From Cercis canadensis (Eukaryota; Streptophyta; Magnoliopsida; Fabales; Fabaceae): DNA of 64,000 nt. How positions within the stretch are numbered: position 1 is the first letter of the stretch; each line of letters opens with the position of its first letter. Location of the stretch: NCBI GenBank assembly GCA_003255065.1, contig QAOA01004497.1, positions 392,001 through 456,000 on the forward strand, read 5' to 3'. Made by a program: the position numbers and the translations under genes. Positions 25,371 through 39,500 of this stretch are shown here, one piece after another. The notes under the pieces were generated by a model. That model made no database searches. It saw only the letters and a list, made by a program, of their open reading frames with translations, and was not told where the DNA came from.

Positions 25371-28300
25371 ATGGCTGCTCCTGCTCGTGTCGCCGACGAG
25401 GTCTCTCTGGAACGGAAATTGTTAAAGCACGTTCGCGATAATGTTCATGGGAACATCTTCCTTGAGCCGGTATCAGATTCTATAACCTTTTGGTTTCTCT
25501 AAAATTTCTTGCTGCGTAGTTCTCGAATAATGCGTTTTCACTTTGATTCTTCTGTTTTTCTTTCTCGATTATACTCTTATGCGTAGAAAATATGATGTTG
25601 ATCGTTTGTGAGATTTTGAAATTATGTGTTCTGGAGATGGAGTATGGTAGTAAATTCATTGAACTGGATTAGGTGCGAGTTTGCTTCTTCAATGTATTTG
25701 CGTTAATTACTGAAAGGAACTGTGGAATTCTTGAAAGGATTTGATCTTGTGCGAGATTTTGATATACTCTGCGCAGATATTTGTTTGTGCAAAAATAGTT
25801 CAGAATTTAGGCCGTTGAAAAATTTGTGGTTCTGCACTTGAAATCTTTAACATTGAACCGTTCCAAGGATATCGATGGATTGGAATCGTGCACTGAAGGC
25901 AACGAAAGAGAATAGAATAAGTAGAGATAAAGTTTAAATTCAGATACGAACTTCACGAATTTGCTAGAGATGGTTAATTATTTTCAATATTTCAATACAG
26001 TTTCTGTTGCGAGTGAGATTATTTTAGTTGTTGTAAACTTGTTTATCTGGTCTGTTGCAGATCTTTTTAAAGTTCGTTGACACAGAACAATTCCAAAGGC
26101 AAGTATGCCTTACTAAAAATATGGTCAAATAGTTGCATTTAGCGCACTTTTCTGACTATTTTGTTTTTACAACTTTGTCATGCAGACTTCGTGATTTGAA
26201 ACAGCTTGGTACGTCTGATTCTTACTAAATAAACTATTAGGGGAAGGGGATTTTAAGTACTAACTGGATATGTATTAATTAAAATTTATAGAATTATTTT
26301 TATCGTTTATTGCAATAAGCTTCTCTTAGCCACTTAAAATACATCTGCCATTTACTAGGTATAATTATATGAACCTGCAATTTTTGGATCCATGTATTAC
26401 CCATAGTCTCCTGTTTCTACACTCTAAACTTCAGCTTTAATCCCTCGCCACTATGGCATTTACAGTTTTTACATATTATCTAAAAGAAATGAACTAAATT
26501 GTCATTTCCGTCTAATTAGTGATATTATTTCCATCATAATTATTTGAAGTCAAAATTACTTGTTCACTTCATTGCTCTAATGTTTACACTTTTTTTCTAT
26601 AATCAATTTTCTTTTTCTGCTGCTGGAATTACTGTAGTTGTAATCAGCATAAATCAGAGTAAGTATTCTTAAAAAATGTATAGAATTAATGACAGTCAAC
26701 TTTGAAGTGAATGATTTCGGCATTTTTTTTTTTCCAAATAAGAATTACTTCCCTCTTCGTGAATGATTCTCATGCAAGTAAGTGATCTATATACAAAGTA
26801 AAATGTATTAAGTGATTAAGAGTATGACGTTGGTTGCAAATTTTTTTCAAATAATATAACAGAAGCTATTTTAAATGGACTTACCATTCTTACTGACTTA
26901 TGATTTTACATGATCCAGGTTTAACTCATATGGTTTTCCCTGGAGCTGTACACTCTCGTTTTGAGCATTCACTTGGGGTTTATTGGCTGGCTGGAAAATC
27001 TATTGATATCATTAAAAAATACCAAGTAACAGTATATCTAAACCGTCTTATGTAGATGCTGCTTATGAGATCATGCTGCTTATAGACATGCTGTGCTTTC
27101 AGGGCCCAGCGCTTGGTATTGAGCATTCGGATATACTGACAGTAAAACTTGCTGGTAACTGACCTCTCTTCCAAAATAATTCCTTTTTGACCAGTCTATT
27201 TCTACTATTTTATTATTTGTCATCTCTGTGTCTAGGACTACTGCATGATGTTGGCCATGGACCATTCAGCCACATGTTTGAGCGCGGGTTCCTACCCCAG
27301 GTCCTTACTGGCTCCAAATGGTAATTCTAGTAGTTTTTGGTTAACTTTTTGCCTCTCAGAAAATATGTTCCATTCCTTTAATTTGTTACCCTTTTCCTCG
27401 CAGACTTCTAATAGAAGAAAAGTGTTATTATCTTTCTCATGTGCCCAAATCTTATTTTTCCTGTCGATTCTCTAACAGTGTAATTTACTCTCTTTAAGCA
27501 AGCCATTTCATGGTTGAACTCTTAAGCAGCTGAAGTATTATGTCACAATGCTGTAGTGTTAAGTCATATATCTGATTTGTTCATGTGTTTTGGAGGCACG
27601 CTGTTTAGAATGAATCAGTCTTCCCATTGCCTATAAATATTTTCTTGTTTTCAGATTTTAATATTTCAAAAATGGATACTTGAGAAATCTTAAGCCGTTA
27701 TCTTGCCTGATTTACTAGTTGCTTGTTTTTCAGGAAGAACATTTTACAAAACTAAATAGTTAATGTGTGTTGTGGATAAGCATTTTTAGCTTGTATTTAT
27801 TTGAATACTCGAAGAGGATTTGGAACTTAATATGCTCTGTTTTTTTATTTATTTATTTATTTTATGAATTGAACTTAATAATATTTTTATTGTGGCACCC
27901 AGCCAAGAGAGTTTATTATTGCACTCTCTGTTTACAGTTGTGGCTAATTGCATAGTGTACTTTAAGAGCAGAACACTAATAATTTATAATAATTGATAAT
28001 TGAAGACCCAGGGATAAGATGATCCGTGTTCTGTATTTAAAATTGTTTAAGCTGTCAGCAAAAGACTTTACCCACAGAGTTTAACCTTTAACTTTCTTGC
28101 TTTTTTCCCCTTTATTTTTTGTTAGAAATTTCGTTAGTGTCATTCCCCTCAACCTTAAATTGAAGTTTTATTACATTGTATTGAGCAGGATAGTAATTTA
28201 TGAAGTCTGAGATTGTAAGAATTGATTCACTATTTAATATTTCATTTTCAGTCTAGTAAATTTTATAGCTGTCTTCGTTCATTCTTCATTCTGCCTGCTT

Positions 28301-31300
28301 TCATCCAATATAAGTTAATGAATAGTAATGTCTCTTGCAACGTGCCTTTTTTGCTTAACTAGTAATTTGAGGGAAACTACTCTTTTCTACCACCTTAAAT
28401 TATAGCTCATATAATGTGGTACCATTTCACTTTCTTTTGACGTGGATATATGCAATCACGACTTTTCCAAAGTAATATACTTACCTCAGTCATTATCATG
28501 ACTTTGCAAACAAAATATTATGTTTCTGCAATAGTTCAATCGTTTCTTGCTAGAGCATTTATCTTTATTGGTTATGAATGTTAAAATTTTCAGGTCTCAT
28601 GAAGACATGTCTGTGAAGATGATAGATTACATTGTTGATCAACACAATATTGATATTGACCCTGAACTCCTCAAGAAAGTGAAGGTTAGGCAATATTAAT
28701 GGTCAAAATGATCTTTCTTTCTTCTTTTGTATATTTCATCTGTGTCTGTTTTTCGAAACTGAAATCTCAGGACGTGTAAGAAATGCCAGTTCTCTTGATA
28801 CCATGCTACATGTTAGAGAAAAAATGTTTTGGCACATCGATGCAGTCTCTGTTGCTCCTGTGCTGGGACTGTAATAATGAACACCTTTCTATCTCTTATC
28901 TACTTTGAGTTGTGTTGGCTACTGAAATTCACTTCTGAAAGTTCCATATTTTGCTTACCAGTTATTGATGAAATTCACTTCCGAAAGTCCAAATTTTGAT
29001 CTTTCTTTGCATACCAAGAATATGAAATATTAGTGTATTGATGAAATTATATTTTTTAAAAGGGAATTTTGATACACTAATGTTCTTTTGACAGGATATG
29101 ATCACTGCTAGTTCTGAGTCTGACTGTCCTTCACAAGGAGTAGGTCATCCTAGAGTCCAAGTTTTACTTTCCTTTTTTTTTTTTTTTTTTTTTNTTTTTT
29201 GTCTTTTTCCGGATGCCCTTCGATAATTTTATATAACTTCCTTATATATTGGTTTTATACTCATTTTTATTTTTATAATCTCTTGTATATTGGATGAAGG
29301 AAAATCGCTTCTTGTATGATATTGTTGCAAATGGTCGCAATGGAATTGATGTTGACAAGTAAGTCAATGTTTTTTGGGCCTTCTTCCTCTTCTCATATAA
29401 TTGTTATTGATACTGTATGCTTGTGAGTCTAGCGAGTAGGGCCCTAAGTAATTCATGCATTTGCAGGTTTGACTACATTGTTCGTGATTCCCGTGCTTGT
29501 GGCCTAGGTTGCAACTTTCAACCTGAGAGGTGTTTGTTTTTGTTCTCTAGTGGGCTTTATCTTGTTGGGACGGATGTTTTCAATTTAGCAACATTTGCAC
29601 TGATGTGCAGTTTGAATGTTGGTTACCCGTGAAATATGCAGCACGACTGTTACTTTTATCAGTATGGGAACTTTAAACTGAACTCCAAGTTTTATTGCAA
29701 TTGCAGGTTGATGGAGACAATGCAAGTTATCGGTGACGAAATATGTTATCGAGCAAATGATTGTTAGTATATATTGAAAATTATGATGTTATTATTACAG
29801 TAGAAATTATAAAATATAATTCCTGTTTGACATGTTTGGTCAGATCTGACAATTCACAAGTTATTTGCAACCCGTGCTGACTTGCATCGAACAGCTTATA
29901 CACATGCAAAAGTAAAGGTGAGCAATATCACCAAATTTAGTGATACAAAATGTGAACTCTATCTGCATTTCAGAGAAAAAGTACATCAGATTTGGCATTG
30001 TTTCCTTTGTCAGGCAATAGAATTGATGGTTATAGATGCACTGGTAAACGCTAATCCGTGTCTTGGCATTTCATCTTCAATTCAAGATCCATCTGAGTTT
30101 TGGAAGGTCTTAAGCACTTTGCAAATTTTTGGTGTTAGGGGCTTCTGAATTCGACACTATAGGACCATCACTCTCTATCTTAAATTGCAGTTAGATGACT
30201 CAATTCTGAAAACAATTGAAGTTTCTTCTCTAGAGGAGCTCAAGTATTCTAAAGACTTAATCCTGCGCATTCGCAGAAGGGATCTATACCAGGTATTATT
30301 CAAATAATAAATTTATACGGGAATGGCCAGGTCTTAAACTCATTGCTTTTTAACAGTCTTTTGGATTGGAGAGTAGAGTTTAATATTCTTGTCTAGAGTC
30401 TAGACACGTGCACACATTCTTACAGAGACAGGCCACTAGGGTGTTAAACTATATCATCTTATCCCATTTTTGCAGTTCTGCAATGAATTTTCTGTTCCAA
30501 AGGAAAGCCATGAGCACTTCAAAGACATCATACCCCAAGATATTGTTTGTTCCCAGGTTCAAAATTCTATATAAACGAGATGACATGCCCATTTTCACTC
30601 ATAAAAATTATATGTTTTATATTTTCTGTATTTGGGGGGCTTCTGCACATGATATCTCAAATGCTAATTTTCCCAAACAGAAATCAGGTTACGTCACTTT
30701 GAAAGAAGATGACGTTGTTGTGAGCAATGTTAGAATTGATTTGACAAATGGAAGGAAAAACCCACTTGAAAGGTACTTGGAAAAGAAAGGATTACAGTGA
30801 AAGCAATTTGGTCTTTTTAAACATTTATTAACTACTGACCTAGTATGACAAATTATCTTTCTTCTTTGTGCATGCATCTGCTGATCCAGGATAAGTTTCT
30901 TCAAGGTACTGAGCACAATTATATTCTGCAGATTTATTTTCTTTTTTCCCCCTTTTAGACTTCTTGATTAATGATTGTTGATTATACTTCTTGACTAAGA
31001 ATTGGAAATATTTTCATTTTTATGATTACGTGCAACTCGTTATATTCCAAATTAGCGTACGAACATGGTCAGATGGAAAAGTCAAATGTTGTGGTAGTCA
31101 TAATGTAACAACTTTAACAAAAGCCAGGTAGAAAATTTTCTAAGAGAAACTGATAAAGGGGGAAAAAAAGGAAAACTTTCGAAGCATTATAATATCTGGA
31201 ATAAATATATTATTTTGATGAATTTACATGGTTAGGAGATGATTGCAAGTGCTGAATGTTGTCATGGAGCAATCCAATTTTATAATGCCTTAAACCATAA

Positions 31301-31860
31301 ATTTGGAAATCCTCTCTATTTATATTTGACTCTAATGGTGACCAAGCATAATTTTCAAATATTGAGCACTCTTGCAATGAAGCCTAATCTAATCCCAAAT
31401 TAAATTCTTTTATATTCTAGTTGTAAGATGCTGATGATACATTTTATGCTAATTATTTTGCTATTAAAACTGTTGGTTTACTGACATTGCGTAGAACTTG
31501 AATGATGGAGAGCTTGACAACTTTTTATTGTATCAGGAACATGGGAGTGTAGAAAAATTCCCCATCCAGGACGACCGCATCAGTCACTTGTTGCCAGCTT
31601 TTTATGAAGACATAATAGTAAGGGTATACAGTAAGAAGCCTGAACTGGTTAGTGTCAATTTTTTTTTTTTTAAAAAAAAGAAGTTACTTTCAGATCTTAA
31701 AATTATTTTCGATTATATACTGTTTGCGCGTGAATTGATTTTTGGACAATATTCACAGGTGGGAGCTGTTTCTGATGCTTTTGAAAATTATCAGCTGAAG
31801 ACATTTGGGAGGAAAGAACAAGTACACGAAACGCCTGAGAAGAAGAGACGCCGATCGTAA
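25371..31860 (+). CDS. VEN4: SAMHD1-like HD-domain dNTP triphosphohydrolase (VENOSA4 homologue)
   Basis: Nineteen exons rebuild to 462 aa with all phases matching: 25371-25469, 26061-26098, 26186-26208, 26919-27025, 27103-27154, 27236-27320, 28594-28684, 29095-29139, 29300-29358, 29467-29529, 29707-29762, 29844-29917, 30014-30106, 30191-30292, 30476-30556, 30681-30772, 30890-30905, 31537-31647, 31759-31860. The metal site is intact: His65 in VHSRFEHSLG, His110-Asp111 in LLHDVGHGPFSH, and the KFDYIVRD motif at ~200-207 carrying the last Asp. The C-terminal RISHLLP...IVRVYSKKPE block matches the SAMHD1 end. The SAM domain of animal SAMHD1 is absent, as in plants generally. SAMHD1 enzymes cut dNTPs to nucleoside plus triphosphate; Arabidopsis VEN4 affects dNTP balance, chloroplast development and leaf colour. 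Intron 2 is GC-AG. Exons of 23 and 16 nt are unusually small. The end KKRRRS may be a nuclear localisation signal. Confidence 0.95.
29173..29201. repeat. poly(T) run with embedded N
   Basis: A homopolymer of about 28 T with one N lies in VEN4 intron 8, close to the acceptor side. It is a length-uncertain run rather than a feature of the protein. Similar N-bearing runs occur at 15828-15863 and 36951-36985. Confidence 0.8.
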
Positions 31861-33533
31861 CTGCAATCACTGCGAATATGACCTCCAACTTTAAGCTTGT
31901 AGATATTCACTCACTAATCTTTCATAAGAATCCCAAGTTCAACGCCGTAAGTAACTCCTCAGGTAAAAAGTATGTTGGATGGCATTTAGTATGGTAAATG
32001 TGTTAAATTCTTATATCCGGATTTACTAGCAAATGTACAGATCCAGGTCTTGCATGCTACTGCTTCCTGGGAAACTTTTCTGCATACTTCAATCTAATGT
32101 TCCGCACTTCTCTTATGTGGAAGGATGTTTCTAGTTGGTTTTTCTGCGACTTGGTTGTTACTAGATTTTTTTATAACTTACCCACAGTAAGTAGATTGTT
32201 AAAATTTTATGTTGATTCCCGAGTCTATGAAATGGATGATGCTGAGTACATCCAGCCACAAGAATAATAATTAAATTCTTGGTCAAATGACTCGCTCATA
32301 ATTATGTTAAAGTGTGAACAGTGACTCAGTGAGCTACGTCAAATAACATTGCTGGTGTCAATATAGGAATGGGGTAACGTGAAAAATGTTTCCGCATCTC
32401 TGCCTTATTATGATATAAAGTATTTTTCACATAAATTTAGTGGAGGAGCTTACCTCTATTCAGTTATTCGTGCTTCGATTTGGCAACTTTTTTCCTCATG
32501 TTAATATGGTTGTACAGTATGGGGTAAATTTCAGATCGTACCTATTCCTCTTCACCTTTAACCCCATAGACAAATAACTTCAAATTATTCATAATTTATC
32601 CCATCCTACTACTGCCTATTCAAATAAAATCTTCTGGTATGACGCATTAAATTAAATATTAGTATAAGTTACGCATTGCTCAACACAAGTTCGACTCATT
32701 GATTAAAGTCGAGGGGAGTTGTTAGGGTTATTTGAATCTTACCCACTAGTCTATCAAACCCAACGTTATAGAGAATTTGTAGGCTGAGAATGGGAGCTAA
32801 TAGTCCTCCCCCTTCTTCAACCCTACATATAAAGAAAAATAAAACTGATAAGCAGAATGAAATAAGGCCACAATTACTCAGGTAAGAAACCACTAAACTT
32901 CCGCATCTTGCGGACTTCTCCAGATTTTTAGTATAACTCGCTCCACTGCGTTATATTATTTATTTACAAAATGATATCCGTCAAAATAATTGGTGGATAT
33001 ACCTTCAGGCCTACCATCTCTAGTTGTCAGCAATGTACTGTTTCCTGCTATACATTCTACGTACTCATTTGGAACTCCTAACCCACAAGAAATGGTCAGA
33101 AACTAGACAACTTGGTTGTATTTCCGCATAGAAAACTGTCAGCTACCTTTCCTTGTATAAAAGGCTGTTGCTAATTGCCAGCCCATAGGATACTCTGATT
33201 CCAAAAGCTTCTCGCAGAATAATTGCTATAGAAAACTGTCAGCCACCTTTCCTTGTATAGAAGACTGTTGCTAATTAGCAGCCCATTGGATACTCTGATT
33301 CCATAAGCTCCTTGCAGAATAATTGCCATAGAAAACTGTCAGCCACCTTTCCTTGTATAGAAGGCTGTTGCTAATTACCAGCCCATAGGATACTGTGATT
33401 CCATAAGCTCCTTGCAGAATAATTGCTATCTTTACAAGTAAAAGAGGGGCAAAAGCACTATCAACTACGTGAACTATGCACAGATTGTTCGTCCATTGAA
33501 ATTGAGGATGGCAATGCATGCTCCCAAACTAGC
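31861..33533. other. convergent spacer between VEN4 and the SUMO protease gene
   Basis: Both genes end here tail to tail, so their 3' UTRs must share this 1.7 kb. No coding signal is seen. The right side holds the three-copy 100-bp tandem repeat (33129-33428), which lies just past the stop codon of the protease gene and is therefore probably part of, or next to, its 3' UTR. Confidence 0.6.
33129..33428. repeat. 100-bp tandem repeat, three copies
   Basis: The unit starting TAGAAAACTGTCAGC begins at 33129, 33229 and 33329, an exact 100-bp period, and the third copy runs to about 33428. Copies differ at a few positions each (for example CCAAAAGCTTCTCGCAG versus CCATAAGCTCCTTGCAG). Copies 2 and 3 are closest, so the array grew in steps. 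It lies 106 bp beyond the stop codon of the minus-strand SUMO protease gene. Confidence 0.9.
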
Positions 33534-36500
33534 TCAAGAATCACTAGTGATGGTCTCAACACATTCCAACTCCGGAGACTGCAAAGGAGAAGATTTTGAG
33601 ACACAGTCGTCCTTGAGAGAATTCTGAAATTCTTCTCTAAGTAACTTACGGATCTTCACTCTCAGATTGGATGCTTGTTCAGGTTTGAACCACTTCTTGC
33701 CAAACTGTAAATTGAAAGGTGTCAACTAATAAAAATCCACTGCTTAAATTGAAATTTTATGAAGAAACAACTATATATATATATATTACCATAGCCAAAT
33801 CTTGCTTTTTCAGTCTTTGAGGAGCATCTTCAATGAAACGCTCAATGAAGTAGAGTACAAAGACACCACAATCATAGTCGTTCTTCTGTTGGGGAACCTG
33901 GTGCAAAAGCATTTGGGATTTGATGCATGCAAACAACATTAGTAGAGATCCCATGATATTCAAAATTTCAATGCAAGCATCATGATATTGACTGATACAA
34001 CCATGATAATAGTTTTGCTGGTTTGGTTCCTACCATGAAAATTCAAGAACTAAACTTAAATGAGCTGGATGGCCAAAAAAAAAAAATTCTACATACTTGA
34101 CCCCATCAATCTTTTGAAACAAAATTTCCATGGTTTTGAAGGTTATAAAAAATTATGTGACTCTTTCAAGTGTGATCAATCAGTCTAGGTCTCACGAATT
34201 CCAACACTTCCAACTATCTATATCATTAGACACAACAAGGACCTTTGTAAAAGAACAGGCGTTTATAGCATATACCAAGGCCAAAGTAAATTTTTTTCTT
34301 TTTGTCTGCTTTTCTAGGGAAGATCAAAGATAAGATATATCATCTTCAAACATAACTACCATAGAATATTATTAAGAACACACGATTCTAAAATTTATGA
34401 AGGAAAAGTTTACCGCAACAATTTTATCATCAATTCTACGTGGAAGATTCTTCCATATTCTGTGGGCAATTGGAATATCCGAAGACAGACATTCTCGGTC
34501 CAAATAGCTCCATTCTTCTCTCAGAAAGCTACAAAGCATAGTTCACATCATCTTTAAGTTTAATATTCATGTTAAAGACAACTGATCAAAACATAAAAAC
34601 AGCAGTCAGAAGGTGAGAACAAGACAAAACAACTAACAAAGCCCACATGATTGGATTTGAGTCTCCACAGAAATACAAGTGATTGCACTATCAAGTTGTA
34701 TAATGTTCAAAACTTTCTTTGAGAACAATTATACTTCTCAAGCAGAATGTGGCAACACGCCTTCCAAAATGCAATCAAAACTCGCTTCAAAGCATGCAGA
34801 GCTTTATATAACATATAACAAAAGTAGAAAAATCACCAGATCAGTTCCAGTTGAAGTTCTAAAGATACTCAGATACTCAGTTTTGACAAACTTCTTTTGT
34901 CAATAAACAAAATAACAAATACCAAGCGTAAAGCAACCTTACAAATATATACAAGTAAGTGACTCTTATTTCAGCTTCTAACATGAACACTTGCTTTGTT
35001 TAACATCATCAACCAACTCATTCCAATTAATTTTCATTGACATAAATTTATTGATACATTTCTAATACTTCCTAGAAAAACAGTAAAACATGAACCAAAA
35101 TGCTTTTTAATTGCTATCACTTCATCATACTTCCTTTCCTCAAAACAGATATTAATCTTGTCATTGCTCACAACCAACATTACAGAATTCTCTGACAGAC
35201 GATTAATTCTGAGATGTCCTTGCAGCAACATTTATTTTAGAATTAATGCCCAGGGCATGCATTCTCTTGACATTTTAATGGGATACAAGAGCATTTCTGT
35301 CTCACCTTCTTATGTTGTCAAAAACTGATGCACTTGAGTGAAAACCCAATGAATCCAAATGAAGTATGGTTGGACCTGATTCATCTTCTTTGTCTGGGAT
35401 GCAAATAATGACCAAGCTCCAGTGTAGACTGAACATATGAAACATTTTGTAAATAGGTAACAGAAAATATATCAGTTAATTCAAGCCGAAAAAGAAAAGT
35501 GGGGCATGAGCAAATAGTATGACCTACAATCTATACATGTTCACTAAAACAAATATTAGGTAGAAAGCATATATACGTATAACAATGATCCACAACAGTA
35601 CAAAAGAAATCCAATCACGAAATAGCACCATTAGGATACAAAAACATAGACAACATAATTACCAAAAACTTTTACATTTAAAATACCATCCTAGAAAAGA
35701 ATAGAATGGAACAGTAAAATGTTCAGAACAATAAAGCATGCTGGTCCCTTTGAGAATCCACAAGATAAATCCCCCCCTAAAAGCCCATGAGCTCAGCACC
35801 ACAAAGAAGCAAAATGAACAATCTCATTCCAAGATATATTTTATTAAAACCCCTAATTACTGAAAATTCTGGCATCCCTTAAAATATATTGTTTTTCCTT
35901 TATCCACATTCTAGTTCTTTCTCTTCTGTTTCTCTTACTACACAGTATTAAAATGACATGGTGAGAAAAATAATACAACTACATCATGCATGTTAATTTA
36001 CAATTCACTCAGGAAATCATCTAACCAACACCAATATTAAAATTGGTAAACCAACCTCATCTGAGTTAATTGAAGCCAATACTAATCAAGACCGAGTTCA
36101 TTTTACTAGACTACTAAAATTTCAAAGGAAACAAGATAGTTCTGAAACAAAAGATTAACTATGACCAGCTGCAGAATCGTAGGGTACATAAACCTTTATC
36201 TCCAGATATGTGTGTGATGTGTAAATCTAATTCACAAATCTGCTGCCACCTTTTTCTACATTGCCCAGCAGCTACTTCGATTTGGAATAGGCTTTTCGAT
36301 GTGTTTGGCGAAAATTGGGTTTGCCTGCCCTCAAAGTTTGGATCAGTTTCTCTCGATTGGTTTTAGAGGTTTTGACAGAAAGAAGGAAGGAAAAGCTTCA
36401 TGGCAATAAGCCATGATTGCTATTCTTTAGTGTATTTGGCTAGAGGAAATGCTTGTATTTTCAAGGAGAAAGATTTTACACTAAAGTTACTGTAGGATAG

Positions 36501-39500
36501 GGTTGTGCTCTGGCTTCCCTCTGGTGCCACGCACAGAGATTCTTTAGGGGATTTTCTTGACTACTATGCAGAGAAACTGAAGAGCCATTTTATTTTAATG
36601 TCTTTATTTCCTTTTTGCTGTATTTTTTTTTTTCCGCTTAAGGAGGATTTCTTGCCCTCCTCTTCCTTTGTAGTCTTTCTTTCTCTCTAATGCAAATTCT
36701 TCTTTTATCCCAAAAAAACTATGACAAGGGAATTGATCTAACTATTCCCAAACAAAGAGCGGAAATGCAATAAATTCAAAATGTTTCATGTTTCATGTTT
36801 AGATTTCCATCAGTAGCAACTTCAGACTCCCACTTACAATCACTTTTTTATTGCGCACTTGGTGGAACCAAAATTTTTTCTGCTAATTTCAATTTCTCAT
36901 ATAAAAAAAGAAGTCACAAGTAATTAAAACAACTACCCCCTCCCCCACACAAAAAAAAAAAAAAAAAANAAAAAAAAAAAAAAAAGACAACCCAAGGCAC
37001 TCAATAGGTCATCAATCCATGTTGTACGTTTCCACCCTGATCTTAAAATGAGGAGGTAGCCTTATACCTGAAGCATTAAAACATGGATAAATGTTTTTCG
37101 TAGTAAAGGCCTTCCTTATCATATCATGTGATAGTAAATTTCTTCATATGGTAATCTAATAAACTAGAAAGCATCTAATACACACACACACACAACTATA
37201 CCAGCTTTGAGATTAGTCTTTCTCATTCACAAAACCCCAAAAACAAAACCTTCGAGACTAAAAGAGAGAACTCACTCCTCATGTATTGGAATTAGAAGAT
37301 ACGCCTTCTGAAAAATATTCACACCCTTCCACCACCTTCTAAACGTCATAAAGAATGTCTCCCTCTCACTTTGCTGCATATTTGTATGGAACTTGAGTCA
37401 GAGCATAAACCAAAGAAAGGGAAAAGAGAAAGGCAATGAGTGGGTGTTAGGGTAAGAAACTGACTTCAAATGACAGAAGATCTGTAACTCAGAAAGAAGC
37501 ACTTGGTCCTAAATAACCACAGCGCCAAAAAAAACCCTATCAAATTTTGTGGTGGCCAAGGAGCCGTTTATTGGGTCAGAAATTTACAACCATGTGGTAA
37601 AGTGTTACCTCTGGCGAAATTTACCATCAAAATTACACAGCAAAGGAAATATTTGATAGAAAATTATTCATTGAAAATACACAATAGCACCAATAACTCA
37701 TCAGCCAGCAGTCAAACCACTCAAGTCACAAAGGGCTTACCTTGAAGGGAAAAATAAGTTTTATCACAAAGAATGAAGAGCCTTCTTACAAATGAATGTG
37801 CATGCATACACATACATACAGGAGAAATTTAATTACCTTGTAGGAAACGGCCACTTTTAGCTTGTTGTAAAAATATGTATTGAAAAAATGATAGTCAGAT
37901 ATTGATCTATTTGTCATAGATGCTTGCTGCTGTAGATACCTAGCCAATTCAAAACAAGGCATAAGTACAAAACTTTAAAAATTAAACAAGCATAATATGC
38001 TGAAGGGATTTGAATCAAGAACTTATCCTCAATTAATGTATTACAGCATGATTAAGTTTTCAACAAGACAAAGCCTAATATGACAAATGAACTAACATAA
38101 TAACTTTTACAAATGATCACACAAAATCATTTACATTAACAAAAGTAAGATAATAGTAACAACAGATAAATACTGTTAGAATATTCTTAGAATATTGATT
38201 GACTATGAATATTGTAGTTATTATAGCTTACATCTAGGCTTGTAACTAGGATGTGATTAGGCCCATGATTAGGCCTGTATTTATTGTACAATTAATATAA
38301 ATAATACATGTGAGAAGCTAGTCTCACACTTCCACCATTTCTCACATGGTATCAGAGCAATTTTAGTGAGAAAAATTTCTCCCTTCCTGTTGTGCATTTT
38401 TCCAGCGGTGAATATTCTCTTCCTTGCTGTGTTTTCATTCCATCAGTGTTCTTATCACTAGGGTTTAGTGGCTGTGCCTCTTTCTAGCCACCCTAGGATT
38501 CGAGTTTTCAAAATCCACCTCCATAGTCAAAATCAGAAGCCTCCGATCGGCCCATCCCTTGAATTGCATCGTCGTCCGTCTCTGCACGCGCCGCTGCCAG
38601 CTTTGGAAGTGACTCCCACGCACCGAAAGCTTCTTCCGCACGTGGCTTCTCCGATCACCGTGAAACTTTCCAGATCCCTCCTCCGGCGTATTTCCGACCT
38701 ATTCCTGCCCTTAATTTTGTGTTATCAGATCTGAACACCATCGTAGCAGTTCTGTTCTCTCCAATTTTTAAAGGTTAGGAATTTGTTTTGGAACCAACAG
38801 ATCCGAATGGCTTCTTCAGACGACACCACTGCACATCAACCATTCCACACTCTCTCTTCTACTCCAACTATTTGTGCTGAAAAATTAACTGGTTCTAGTA
38901 ACTACATGACATGGTCTGTTTCTGTGGAGTTGTGGTTCTTAGGCCAGGGCCATGAGGAACACTTGGTAAAACAAGTTAAAGATATCCCTGATCAGAATAA
39001 GCCAAAGTGGAAACAGGTTGATGCATATCTTTGCAATGTCCTTTGGCAGTCTATTAATCATACTCTTGTTGGCCAATATCGGCCATATCGTACTTGTTAT
39101 GAAGTTTGGCACAAAGCCAAGAAGTTCTACTCAAATGATATAAATCGTCCGTATAATGTTGTCTCCAGTATGAAGACGATTAAGAAACAAGATCTGGATA
39201 TGCAGACCTATCTGGAGCAGATTGAGACTCTTCAACATGAATTCAATGAGATGATGCCCTTTTCAGCTGATGTTACACAACAAGAAGAGCATAACGGCAA
39301 ATTCTTCATGGTTCTTGCACTAGCCGGCTTGCCATCTGAATTGGATTCAGTCTGCAATCAAATTTTGGTCAATCCTGGGGTTCTTACTATGGATACTAGG
39401 CCTGTTCATTGGTCGGATTCGGTCAGTTTGGAGGATATTTTCATTCGACCGAGTGTGTAAAAATAGAGAAAATGCAAACCCATCACCGACCACCTCATCA

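Noticed and set aside
26619-26660. Possible very small extra exon between VEN4 exons 3 and 4
   Set aside because: Exons 3 and 4 join directly in phase (GLTHMVFPG) and match the family without any insert.
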